The notes below the pieces were generated by a model. It made no database searches and was not told the DNA's origin. It saw only the letters and a list, made by a program, of their open reading frames with translations. From Trematomus loennbergii (Eukaryota; Chordata; Actinopteri; Perciformes; Nototheniidae), in the NCBI GenBank assembly GCA_012861695.1, contig JAAOOA010000033.1, forward strand, positions 18,639,934-18,703,933: a stretch of 64,000 bases of DNA. The letters run 5' to 3'. The translations under genes were made by a program, and so were the position numbers. Shown one piece after another: positions 1-10,279 of the stretch (position 1 is the first letter of the stretch; every line of letters begins with the position of its first letter).

Positions 1-1849
1 ATTGCTGCCTGGAGGGGTGCTATTTTGTATTTATTTGTTTTCTTGAGTGTGTTTTTGAGTGTGTTTCATACTGGAGTCCAGAAGTGTGCCCACAATCTAA
101 TTAGCAATGATGATCTTGGTGAATTGCTAGCCGTGTTAGCGCAAAGGTGTCTGTGGGCGATACACACACTTTGAGGGAGCAGTCTGACAGCTGCGATGCT
201 TCGAGCTTAAAGCTAATTCAGGAATAGATAGTCAAATAGAGAAGGTAACTTAGCCAGGTCAACATGATTGCCCTGTCTCACAGATATACTGTTACATTAC
301 ATGTCGAAGATGTGAGTAGTAGAAATGATGGTGGTGATGTTCTTCAATATGCAGTCTTGAAAAAGGAAACAGAAGACGTATAAGACAATACATGAAAGCA
401 TGTCTAGAGGGATGCAATTTTAAAGAAGGAGATTTACTGGATAACATTGAATTCACTTGCTTATGTTCCTCAGGCAGTCACGTTCAACGCTAAACCACCG
501 CTAGCACAATGCAATCAGCTTTATTCTTGAGAAAAAGTCGAAAGAGCCCGAGGATCCCGGGCTGACAGGAAACCCAAAAGTCTGAATGTCGCCACGGGCC
601 AGACGCAGCTTTAGCCTACTTTAAATGCTATCACTGAGAAGTGATGACAGCAAGCCAAAGCCACACAATATCACAAGTTTACATCATGTTTAAGCCTCCA
701 GTTTGAAGGGGAAACGCTGAGGCATTTGGTAGAAAATATACTGCTCTGTGATTTCAACCGTAGCACATTTTGTCAGAGGAATCCCAAGTAATACACTGTC
801 AATGTGTGTCTCATGTTCTTGGTGTGGATGTGTAATGATCGTTTCACTGACAATGTGTAAGTCTGACTAATTCATTACCAGCTGTGACAGTCACATCCAA
901 CTGTCAAGCAAATCCCTCTCCCTTTGTGTGGAGGACGTCTTGATGGGACTTGTAGTAAGTTGGTGAACATTATGGAGATATGAGACTTCTTTACAAATCA
1001 CTAATTCTATAGTACCTGGAGATAATTGTCTCCAGGTATTATAGAAATACCTGGAGACAATTATCCCAAAATCACAGTTGTAATAGACTGTGTTGTAAAT
1101 GTACCACACATTTTGAATGTCATTAAATGGACGTTGGTAGGGCATGGTTATTGTTAAATCTACCTGTCAGTCCAGCTAAACTGCACCTACTAGTTTTGTA
1201 AAAGTGAGAGTGGAAACTTAAAGGCAACAAGCCTTAACAATAAAGGAAACCTAATGTTTTTAAAACAAAAAAACATATTTAGGTTACGACATAAAACTAC
1301 TTGGTTGGGTTTAGTAAAAGATGACGGTCAGGGTTAAAATAACTAAATGTTTTGGAAGGGAAAGTGACATTTTGTGAACACAAAGACAACCATATGTCGT
1401 TTGCTGATGTTTTATACTACTTTGCTTGCCTTTGTTCAAGTCATAACTACTGATGCTACAGGTTGTTTTCGTCATTTGTCTGTCTTCAGTCGGGGATCAG
1501 GGGTATGAATCTATTTTAACCCTACTAGTTTGTTTAGCAGGCCCTTTCTGTTATCTATAACACTGGTAACCACTGATAACGGCCGTTTACTCGACCTGAT
1601 AACGCTCCTTGCTAAATGCATACTATATGCTACTAGATGCTGTTAAACTCTGTTGGAAATGTTAAAGAAGTCAAAGTAACATCATGGATCAAACGAGCAA
1701 AATTCTGGTAAAGTCGTGAGTTGTCCGTGCAGTCAGTCAGGACTGAGAGATTACTACGCCAAGAAACTCAGACGGGGGAAATAGACCAACATCCCTCGGA
1801 CCCGTCCTCCTCTGGAAAGTCCTACTACATTCAAAAGAGGCAACAACCG
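1..1849. other. Non-coding stretch with one strong hairpin
   Basis: Apart from the hairpin at 1013-1064 I see no coding exon or recognisable repeat here. The open frames are short and unlike proteins. Confidence 0.5.
1013..1064. repeat. Perfect hairpin built of three copies of one motif
   Basis: An 18-bp arm at 1022-1039 is perfectly complementary to 1047-1064 with a 7-base spacer. The left arm is also half of a second near-perfect palindrome (1013-1038) built from TACCTGGAGA and TCTCCAGGTA. The motif TACCTGGAGA therefore occurs in alternating orientation three times in about 50 bases. It could be a MITE remnant or a cruciform-prone site. Confidence 0.75.
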
Positions 1850-2258
1850 GAAGACAGAGAAGAAGAAGAACAGACTGCGTGATCTAAACAAACAACAAAT
1901 AGCGTGTGCGTTCCATTTTCACTCTCGTCCATCGAAAACATGTTTCGTGCGGTACTGGAGCTATCAGCCATTGGAGTGTTGCTTGTGGAAGACATTCTCA
2001 AGCAACCGTTTCGCTTCTCATGCACTGATTCGCTAGCTGAACAGCCAATCAGAGTGATTTCTTCGTCCGACTGCCTGTGGCCGACGCACGGCCGATTCAA
2101 CATGTTGAATTGGCCATGCGTCGGCCATGAAAGGCCAAATAAGGCGTGTCACGGCCGACGGTGTGGGACACACCAAATTGAGTTTGGGCGACAGGGCATG
2201 CTTCGTCGTCCGACGAACGAAAACGTCCGATTTCGGCCTGGTGTGTCAGGGCCTTAAC
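1850..2258. mobile_element. Possible remnant of a CpG-rich DNA transposon
   Basis: This is a CpG-rich island in AT-rich DNA containing repeated CGGCCGA and GGCCGACG words, a palindrome ATTCAACATGTTGAAT (2092-2107) and an end-like GGTGTGTCAGGGCCTTAA (about 2239-2257). The organisation resembles teleost Harbinger-like or hAT-like MITEs. I could not find a matching left end, so this call is weak. Confidence 0.3.
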
Positions 2259-2650
2259 TGTAGGTTTTGTTTGCATATTTATGCTGTCGCAGTTCCTGTT
2301 GTTTCTATCACGCATTGCCGGTATGAAAGGGTCTGTGCCGGAAATATCAAACATTTAATAAAAGTGAAAAACAATGAACAAGACTTAACGTATTAATAAT
2401 AATTAATTACATTTATTCCGTTTCGGATGTACGATTTTTTACTTTGTTTAGAGCAGTGATCTCTGCCGCAGACAGCTGAGCGCTGTCAGACCGGACCATG
2501 GCTGTAAAGGAAGAGGGGTGTCTAGTCCCCCCTCGACACATAGACTGATCCTTTTTTTTGTCCATGTCCGATTGGCTTAGAGCTTTCGCGACTGCAAACA
2601 GTTTTAAACAAACATTGACCATGTACCGTTCACCACCCCCCACAGCTCCC

Positions 2651-3840
2651 TTAAAGTGGACCTATTATGCTATATTGGAAAAATATATTGTAGGGCCATA
2701 CCTATACAAAACATGTCTGTGAAGTTTTTTGCTTAAAATACCAAACAGATCACCCATTGTAGCCATGCCTCATACTGCTCATACCCCTCTTTTGCAGCCC
2801 TGTTGCAAACAGGCTGATTCTGCTTTAAATTGAACGTCTGTTGCTAGCCTTTGTAGCGTCACACAGCTTTCCCCTGCTACTGCTAGAGAGATTTCTACTG
2901 GAGAAGCTCAGCTAAACGCTGCGGTGATTACATGCCATGTTATGCTCCTAACCACTTCAAGCTTTATTTCTGAAACAGTATGGAGCTCAAACATTTCTCT
3001 CTCGCAGGGTTTACCACAAGGACATTACGTTACACATATTCTCTCCAGTAGCCTACAGCGTTAGCTCCATGGTTAGCTCTGAGTGTTAGCATGCTTGCTA
3101 ATGTAAACACACAGCATATTACTCCCAAAACACGCCGTGCATTGTTTCTGATACAGCACATAGCTTGACATGTTCTTTCCGTGTGTGTTTACCGCTAGAA
3201 CGTGCCATTATATGTATTATATATATAACAACTTTACTTTAAGCCTCCAGCAGACATCCTTCTGAATACACAGACACACAGCTGCGACTGTATACGAGAC
3301 GATAGGTTGGGACGTGTCACGTGTCCCGGAGACGATAGGTTGGGACGTGTCACGTCGGCCGGATGTCGCCAATGACGTTATCGGAGCGAAAATTCTGGGG
3401 GTGTTTTAAGGCCCCGCCTTAAATGGAACGCGATTTCCGCCAAAGATTTGGAAATTGGCCCGTGCGCAAAGCATTGTGGGGATTTTAAGACCGCGGAGGA
3501 TACACATGTGCAGCCTCGAAATTTTCCCGCAACGAAGGACGCCGGCCTCGGTCGAATTCCAAGCATCCTGGACATTGGAACAGTCCTTCGGCGGGACTCG
3601 ATGACGTAGCATCCTTGAAATAGTGGCTCTGGAGCAGCCTTCCTCGACATTGAGAAACACCTTGGATCTGCTTGTTAGCACGCCCCTTTTTTTTCCTTTT
3701 TTTTTTAGAGATGTGGGTATGGAGGAAAAGAGAAAGGGTTTTGTTTTCTGACACTTTGTGAGTTCCCTGACACACCGGGGACACATATTTATGTATAAAA
3801 GACATCAAAAAGTGCATTTTGCATAATAGGTCCCCTTTAA
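2651..3840 (+). mobile_element. TTAA-flanked MITE, family 1, copy 1 (long form)
   Basis: The 1190-bp element is bounded by TTAA and 20-bp inverted ends (TTAAAGTGGACCTATTATGC and GCATAATAGGTCCCCTTTAA), consistent with a piggyBac- or Kolobok-type non-autonomous transposon. Its outer segments match copies at 8333-8858 and 53805-54301. The middle (about 2830-3650) is larger and different, with a tandem duplication at 3296-3355. The open frames inside are not transposase-like. Confidence 0.8.
3296..3355. repeat. 33-bp period tandem duplication
   Basis: A 27-base word (GAGACGATAGG...CACGT) occurs at 3296-3322 and 3329-3355 without change. Each copy holds a GTCACGT motif, and the first also makes a CACGTG E-box. 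It lies inside the long form of the family 1 MITE. Confidence 0.8.
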
Positions 3841-3948
3841 GGTGATCAACGCAGGGCTGTGACTCTCTTTGTTTCAAATCTAGTAATGGCCCATTGGAAT
3901 GTGACAAAACTCTCCCATCCCCCCTCTGTTCTCCAGCAGTGGTCTGAA

Positions 3949-4340
3949 AGAGGTGGAAGAAGTATTCCGATTATTTACCTAGGTAAAAATACATGTTAGA
4001 AGTAAATGTCCTGCATTCAAAATTGTCAATTGCCCAAGTGAAAAGTATTATCATCTGAAAGTAAAATGAATCATTATGTCATTAGTATTAAATGTATATA
4101 TAAGTATTTTTACAACTTATATTTAGAATTACTCTGTTGTAATTATTGATGCATAAATGTGTTCATCCATTCAATGTGGCATCTGCTATAATGGGGTTAG
4201 TGTATGATATTACTTAATATACAACACAATATAATACATGATAATGTATAAGTTGATTTACTTCGATCACTGTACTGTGTTAAAACACCACAACAATATT
4301 ACAAAAAATATACTGCATATTAAAGCAAACTATTGTAAAG
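3949..4340 (+). repeat. Dispersed repeat family B, degraded copy
   Basis: It begins AGAGGTGGAAGAAGTATTC and continues with repeated AAGTAAA and TAAAAGT words, matching the repeat split by an LTR at 39150-39795. This is a very common teleost dispersed repeat. The right boundary is diffuse. Confidence 0.5.
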
Positions 4341-5516
4341 GTAAAAGTATGAGCATAACAAATTAAAGAAGTGTAAACATTTACATTATTATGATTATTT
4401 AATATAAAGACTATATATTATTGAATTACAATTAAGATAATAAGATTAGATATACTTTATTTGATCTAAAATATTGATGTTTTTTCGTTATAGTAGCCTG
4501 TGAAAACCATAACAAATAAGTGATTAAATGCTCTTCAGCAAACACAACTACAGAGCTGCAAACATTACTGAAGTATTGAAAGTCCAGGAAACAAACTGAA
4601 GACCAAAGTTCACCCAGTTGTCTTTGTGTATTTGTGAATGAAGCGCCATCTCATGGTTAAATCCTGAATTTGAACAAATGGGGAAATCTGGCAACGCCCT
4701 CTCAGGAAATAGTGGGAGGGCTTTAAAATCCCAGCCACTGGTAAACGCTGGGTTTTTGGTTGGAATCCGCTGGGTGGAGTCCTTTCTAGAGTGCTACATC
4801 TGTACTTCAGACAACAGGATGCTACAATCTTCAATAAACAACATCAATTTCACTTCAACATATATTTATTATGAGAAAAAACTTGTTCTCTGGGTTGATT
4901 GAATTCAAATCATCTATTCAAATGTTATAGGTATAAGGTTTACTCAAAAACTTCTGTCTGTGGCCTTAAAATAGTTGTAGAGCAATATCTACGTTTTTTA
5001 CAATTCTCAAATGTTGGTGGTTGTAAGCTCGACCTGCTCACCACAAACCTGAATACATTTTCCATACACAGGCAGAGGATGAGTAAGCGTAGAGTTGTGA
5101 GGGTGTATGAAAAGAGTGAGGTCAAAATGAAGAAGGAGAAGAGGATGGCCTAAAAAAGAGTGAGGAGGAGTAGAGACCGATGGCAGGAAAGAGGGAAAAG
5201 TCTTCATGGCTAAACAGGGGGGCAGATGGCTAAAACAGGGGGGCAGGTGCCGACAGCAGGGGGGGGTGGGGACATGCGTGGTTAAGTGGTTTGCTGAATG
5301 TCACGTTACAGCTTATCCTGTATAATCCCCTTTCTTAAAGCTCCACCATACTGATGAGTTTGTGAAGATGACACTTACAGCATATGCATGGTGGTGCCAT
5401 TAAAAATATATCTTAATTATATTTCTCTCCCATCAATGACCTCATTACTACTGTGCAGGATTAATTAATGAGAGAAATAATGTAAATAACTGAAAGAACA
5501 AAACTTTTTCAAGTGA
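4341..5516. other. Unassigned AT-rich non-coding stretch
   Basis: No recognisable gene or repeat is visible. There is a small direct duplication of ATGGCTAAA(A)CAGGGGGGCAG near 5206-5247. Confidence 0.4.
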
Positions 5517-5960
5517 AGGGCTGCCCTTGAAGAAATTATTAGTCATATAACACACATACAATTTTCAAAATTGATTTAATCGACAGATCTGTAAAACTGA
5601 GTTTCCCCATTCATTAAAAAAGCCTAAAGACATGTGCAAACTAATTGATTCAAAAAAGCTTAGTTGACATAGACAAAAATGATTTATTATATGCCCAATT
5701 GATGTAGAAGGAGCAGCCCTAAGACACTTCAAAGATTTAGTCGATGATTGATTCGTTTGTTTAAGCGCCAGACCTGTAAAACTGAGTTTCTCCATTATGT
5801 TGGCATGAAAAAAAGACAGCCAGAACCATTTTTGCTGACACCAAAATGTCACCAAATTGTCCCAGAGGGCAGCCTTATTGACTTGTATGATTTAATCGAC
5901 AGAAAATCGGAGTTTCTCCCAAAAACTATGCAAATAATTGAAAAAACGTTTCTTAGAATT
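5517..5960. repeat. Cluster of partial repeats with hAT-like AGGGCTGC ends
   Basis: AGGGCTGC (5517-5524) and GCAGCCCT (5713-5720) face each other like hAT termini, but I see no matching 8-bp duplication. Inside and beyond, related words recur: CGACAGATCTGTAAAACTGA (5581), CGCCAGACCTGTAAAACTGA (5766) and CGACAGAAAATCGGAGTTTC (5897). This suggests two or three incomplete copies of one MITE family in the same orientation. Confidence 0.4.
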
Positions 5961-7669
5961 AGGTAATTAAGAATGAAAAAAGCTTTAAAAAGATGATACA
6001 ACAATGAACAAGAGATGTCTGACCAATGCTGTCTTTATGTTCAGCATTAATGTTCTTCCGCATAGTTCTATAATTGGTTTTATGTATAACACGAGCTATG
6101 GAGCAACTCTGAAAGCCAGCACTCAGAGCCAGAGCTTCATTTTACATCAAAAGTGCCAATACTTTTTTGTTGCGCCGTACATATTTTCAAACAGCCATCC
6201 TGCCATCAAAGTTTCCCTCGCAACTCATTTCAAACCAATTCAATTTCAGTGGTGTCAAAAGAGAGGTAGCTTTACTGCTTGCTTTGGTTTTATAAGCCTC
6301 AGTCGGAAAATAAAAGGATATTTTTCTAGGAGGCAATAATCTTGACTTATCTGAACAAGTACAGAATGTTATTGAGCATTTCTTTTGATACATTTTTTAA
6401 TATGCTCTAATTACTGCAGGGCATTATTTGAAAAAAGTTTTATAGAGCAGAGAAACTACCAGGTTATAGAAACAGTATCAAACTACAGTCAAATATAAGC
6501 TATTTTGGATGCAAAGCCAAGCAGAGCATTACGTAATGAAGCTTTTTTCAGTCAATTTATCGTAAAAATTGATTTTAGGGGCAAATGGCCGCTTATGTCT
6601 TCACTAATAGCCCTGCATACTAATTAAGACATTCATTTAGATGTTGCAGTTGTCATATTTACACTAGTCTGTCTATGTTAACAGCAGCATTGTGAGAATA
6701 TCTTTGTTTAGAGGGTCTGATTATTCTTCATTTATTAAATGTGTTTCAGTTTTAAACTTGGATGTGTAAGAAAAGTCCACACTTATGGAGTATATACTTT
6801 TTCGCTCCCGTCAAGGCCAAAGACACAACAACAAACGTAAATAAGTGTTTTTTAAATACCTGACATTTCTCAGCATTCCCCTATTCTAAATTCCTCTCTA
6901 TGCAACTGTCCCCATTCTTATCAAACATACACCAGCTGGGAGAAATCACTTTAATTTGAACTGTGTGTGTGCTTAATTGACCTATCATGGCAGTCTCTGT
7001 TGTCGTAGTAACAAGAATGCCCTTGCCTGGTCCCCATCATCTGATCATGCCAGTTATGTCCTGAAAATGGCATTCAAATGTGTTTGTTTGGGTATTTATT
7101 TATCCTTTGAGTGAATAAATAATGCGTATCCACTTATACTTGAATGATGTGTTTTGCTACCTGCTACCCCCCCCCGCCCCCTTGAATCCCCATTGGACAG
7201 TGTAAAACAAAAAGGAAGCATCCTGAGAGACACATGTCAGCACCTGCATTGCTCTTACATAACATCAAGTAAGTACAAAGAAATACTAAACTGGAAAAAA
7301 GCACATATGATTGACACAGCAATACTCATACAGGAGTGTGCAGTCAATTGGTGGGGGAGGGGCAGGGGGGGGGGCGCAGCTTCAGTCTGGATACTGCACC
7401 AGTGTGGGCAGATAAGGGCTGTGAATTTTCAGATGAAGTGGCATGAATTTGAAACAGTAAGGTGGGAACAAAGAGTTTATTAGTGACACAGAGTGATATG
7501 TATATGTAATGAGACAAAAGAGGCTGCAGAGCTTCTTTGGATTTTTCTGTTAAGGTTCATAGTAAATGACAGTGGAGGGTTACCCATTATTTAAGGGGAG
7601 ATACCTGGAAAAGTAAAACTAAGGGAATGATAAAATAAAATGTTATGTTACGCCTTTAGAGAATTTGAC
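5961..7669. other. Unassigned non-coding stretch
   Basis: No gene, RNA or mobile element is recognised. A short C run (7169-7179) and G run (7364-7373) are present. Confidence 0.4.
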
Positions 7670-8064
7670 TTAAAGGTAGGGTACTGTATGTAAGTTTGAG
7701 AAACCGGCTCGAGATACACTTTTTGTTATATTCCATGGAATGCTCTTAACATCCCGATAGCAATGAATATCTTAAGTGCTTTGACAAAAAATCCATAAAA
7801 AAACTTTCATCTGTGGAAGCCGTAGTATTGTAAAAAGCACGACCAATCATTTTAGCCGGCCCGGCTAAAATAACTGGATGGCCTACCTGCCTGTCAGCCT
7901 TCCATCTGTGCACAAACTTATCTCGTGCCCTCATTGGTTATGTGCACGTTTGTGTGTGTTGGAGGAGGGGCTCTGTAAGGAAGTGGCAGATTTTCTCCGG
8001 TCGTGTATTTTCAAATTCTAGCGATCTCGAGCCGGTTTCTCAAACTTACATACCTTACCTTTAA
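7670..8064. mobile_element. TTAA-flanked MITE, family 3
   Basis: The 395-bp element is bounded by TTAA. Its inverted ends of about 40 bp are near-identical: both contain GTATGTAAGTTTGAGAAACC then GGCTCGAGA reading inward, apart from a small length difference near the left tip (AAAGGTAGGGTACT versus AAAGGTAAGG). The short interior has no coding capacity. It also contains a GCCGGCCCGGC palindrome. Confidence 0.85.
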
Positions 8065-8332
8065 GCAGATCATGTAGCTGAGGTACAGATATGCCTTGGA
8101 TAAATCAGAAAGACTGATTTGTTTAACCTAATTAATATACACTAATACACTCTGTAATGGCTATTTAAAGCTACAGCTCCTTTTGCCCAAAAATTGGACT
8201 AAACTTTCTTAAGCTTAATTGTCTTTATTTAGTTAACCCAATAGTGACAAATGGGAGTCAGTACCACTATTTTAATTGTCCTATAATGTATAGAGGGGGA
8301 TTATATTACAATATACTGTAGCAAAACATATG

Positions 8333-8858
8333 TTAAAGGGGACCTATCATGCAAAATGCACTTTTGTACGTCTTTCATACATGAATATGTGTCCCCGGTG
8401 TTCCAGGGAACTCACCAAGTGTCAGAAAACACAACCCTCTCTATTTTCCTCCATACCCAAATCTCTAAAAACGGGGCTGCAACGGATCTGATAAAACTGA
8501 TCCAGATTTGAACATTTCTCTGATGTCAGGACGGAGGAGCTGACATCTGACACTATCAGGGGAATGAGAGGTTGCCGTGGCATGGTAACAGCATGGTAAC
8601 AGCATGGTAACAGCATGGTAACAGCATGGTAACAGCATGGTAACATGACGCTCGTAACTCGGCCCCCTCCTTTGCAGGGGGCGTGGTCAGCTGCAGCGCA
8701 TGCAAAGACAGGGTGGAGGAGAGCAAAATAGAGCGAAATGAGGCATGCTAAAATGCATGATCTGTTTGGTATTTTGAAAAAGAAAACGTATAATATACCT
8801 TATATAGGTATGGCCCTACAATATAGTATTCAAATATAGCATGATAGGTCCACTTTAA
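8333..8858 (-). mobile_element. TTAA-flanked MITE, family 1, copy 2
   Basis: The 526-bp element with TTAA ends is in opposite orientation to copies 1 and 3. Its ends are TTAAAGGGGACCTATCATGC and GCATGATAGGTCCACTTTAA. The internal stretch matches 53805-54301, including the mirrored words ACCAAACAGATCATGCA and GGGACACATATTCATGTATA. It carries a private minisatellite at 8581-8645. Confidence 0.85.
8581..8645. repeat. 11-bp minisatellite, six units
   Basis: The unit CATGGTAACAG is repeated six times with no substitutions, the last unit lacking its final G. It is inside the family 1 MITE copy 2 and absent from copies 1 and 3, so it expanded after insertion or in this lineage of the element. Confidence 0.9.
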
Positions 8859-8941
8859 ATTGGTCTTTGATACGGAGGAGGATTAGGGCAACATGTGAAA
8901 ACATTTTATGAGATCTGACCAAAAGTGATTTTGTTTGGAGT

Positions 8942-9046
8942 TCTCCGAAAAATGTCATAATTCTGAAGAAAAAGTCAGAAAATAATTCTATTTATTTTCG
9001 GAAAATCTCAGAATTCTGACTTTTTCCTCAGAAATCTGACTTTCTG
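8942..9046. repeat. Imperfect palindrome of CTGACTTTTTC/GAAAAAGTCAG words
   Basis: GAAGAAAAAGTCAGAA (about 8963) is mirrored by TTCTGACTTTTTCCTC (about 9014), and CCGAAAAA by TTTTCGG. This is a simple-sequence palindromic repeat of a type frequent in teleost DNA. Confidence 0.5.
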
Positions 9047-9083
9047 AGGCTTAATGTTTTATTAACATATAAATGAGGTTTAT

Positions 9084-9924
9084 TTAAAGGAGAGGTGTCA
9101 TGGCCATTTCCACTGATCATAATTCCATTGTTGAGGTCTACTAGAATAGATTTATATTGTGCATCTTCCAAACTCACATTGGTTTCTCATACAGCGTCTC
9201 TGTAAACTACGTGTATTCACTGAATTTCACTCTCTGCCTTTAACGGCTCGTTGTAGCTCCAAAAGCTCCAGCCCCCACCCTCCCTGTGAGCACAGTGTGC
9301 TCTGATTGGTCGGGACATTGTGAATCGCGCTGAGCTCCGTGGAGGTGTTGTTTCCTTGTTTAGGATACATAGCGAAACACAGCCAAATTCATCCTGAGCA
9401 CACACAAAGTCACAGCCGAAGTAAAAACAATAAGTGTGGCTTGATATTGAGTAAGAAAAAGGTTGATAAACGCTGTGAGAATGGGTCTGCAGAGAGAATT
9501 TTGCCGCGATCCCAACTGTCTGTTATCAGCCTGCAGCCAGGGAGGAGAAATCAGCTGAGCTGCCGGCTCCCTGCACACAGATGTGTGTGTGAGGAAGTCC
9601 GTGGATCGGTCAATTTGGACCAATCAGCGGGGGCTTAACGTAACGGCTCCGCGGACGTAACGTAACGGCTCTTCGGGATTGGTCCATTTCGTTCCGGGTA
9701 CCGCTTGACATCATGCCGTACCCGGAACGAAATGGAAGAATCAAATGGGCAGTGACGTATCTCCAACGAGGCGTTTTGGGGAGGTATTTTCTGTGTTAGA
9801 GTTTTACTCGCTACAGGGTGTACTTTGAGGGTTTTGACTCTGCACACCGTTTACATGCATAAAAACCTTCATAACACACAAGGGGACGGGTAATAACCGG
9901 AAAAGCATGACACCTCTCCTTTAA
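9084..9924. mobile_element. TTAA-flanked MITE, family 2
   Basis: The 841-bp element has perfect 19-bp inverted ends including TTAA (TTAAAGGAGAGGTGTCATG and CATGACACCTCTCCTTTAA). The interior is CpG-rich with several CCAAT/ATTGG words, a repeated CGTAACGGCTC and an internal hairpin. It has no transposase. The intact ends suggest fairly recent activity. Confidence 0.9.
9683..9736. repeat. 18-bp perfect inverted repeat inside a MITE
   Basis: TCCATTTCGTTCCGGGTA (9683-9700) is fully complementary to 9719-9736 with an 18-base loop. It lies within the family 2 TTAA element and could form a stable hairpin. Confidence 0.85.
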
Positions 9925-10279
9925 GCTTTTGTCTAAAATAGGTTAGTACAATTTGTCAATAGATGACTCGAATAGAATAACCCATTCACATTAACACGTC
10001 CACTTTGGGGTTGAACCAATTGGCCAGGAAGGATATTTTCCACTGATATATTTCCTATGTTTAAAGATATTATAAGTTGAAAGTTCTAAAAAAACAAACA
10101 TCCATTGTGTGTTCTTGCAGGGCCCTCTGACGGTCTAAAACATTTATATAACTTTCCCAATTATCATCCTACTTGTGACGTATTTGGTCAGAAATAGTGA
10201 TAGTTGTTATGTAAGTATTGCCAAGCCCTCTTTTAGAGAAAACCCCACACCGGAAAATTATCACAAAAAAGATGAGCCT

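Noticed and set aside
1537..2258. Attempt to pair AGGCCC at 1540 with GGGCCTTAA at 2250 as transposon ends
   Set aside because: Similarity is only six to seven bases, with no target duplication.
3378..3907. Open frames of 90-140 codons
   Set aside because: They lie inside the TTAA MITE copy 1; the sequence is that of a non-coding repeat.
9339..9638. Overlapping open frames on both strands
   Set aside because: Inside the family 2 MITE; CpG-rich non-coding repeat.
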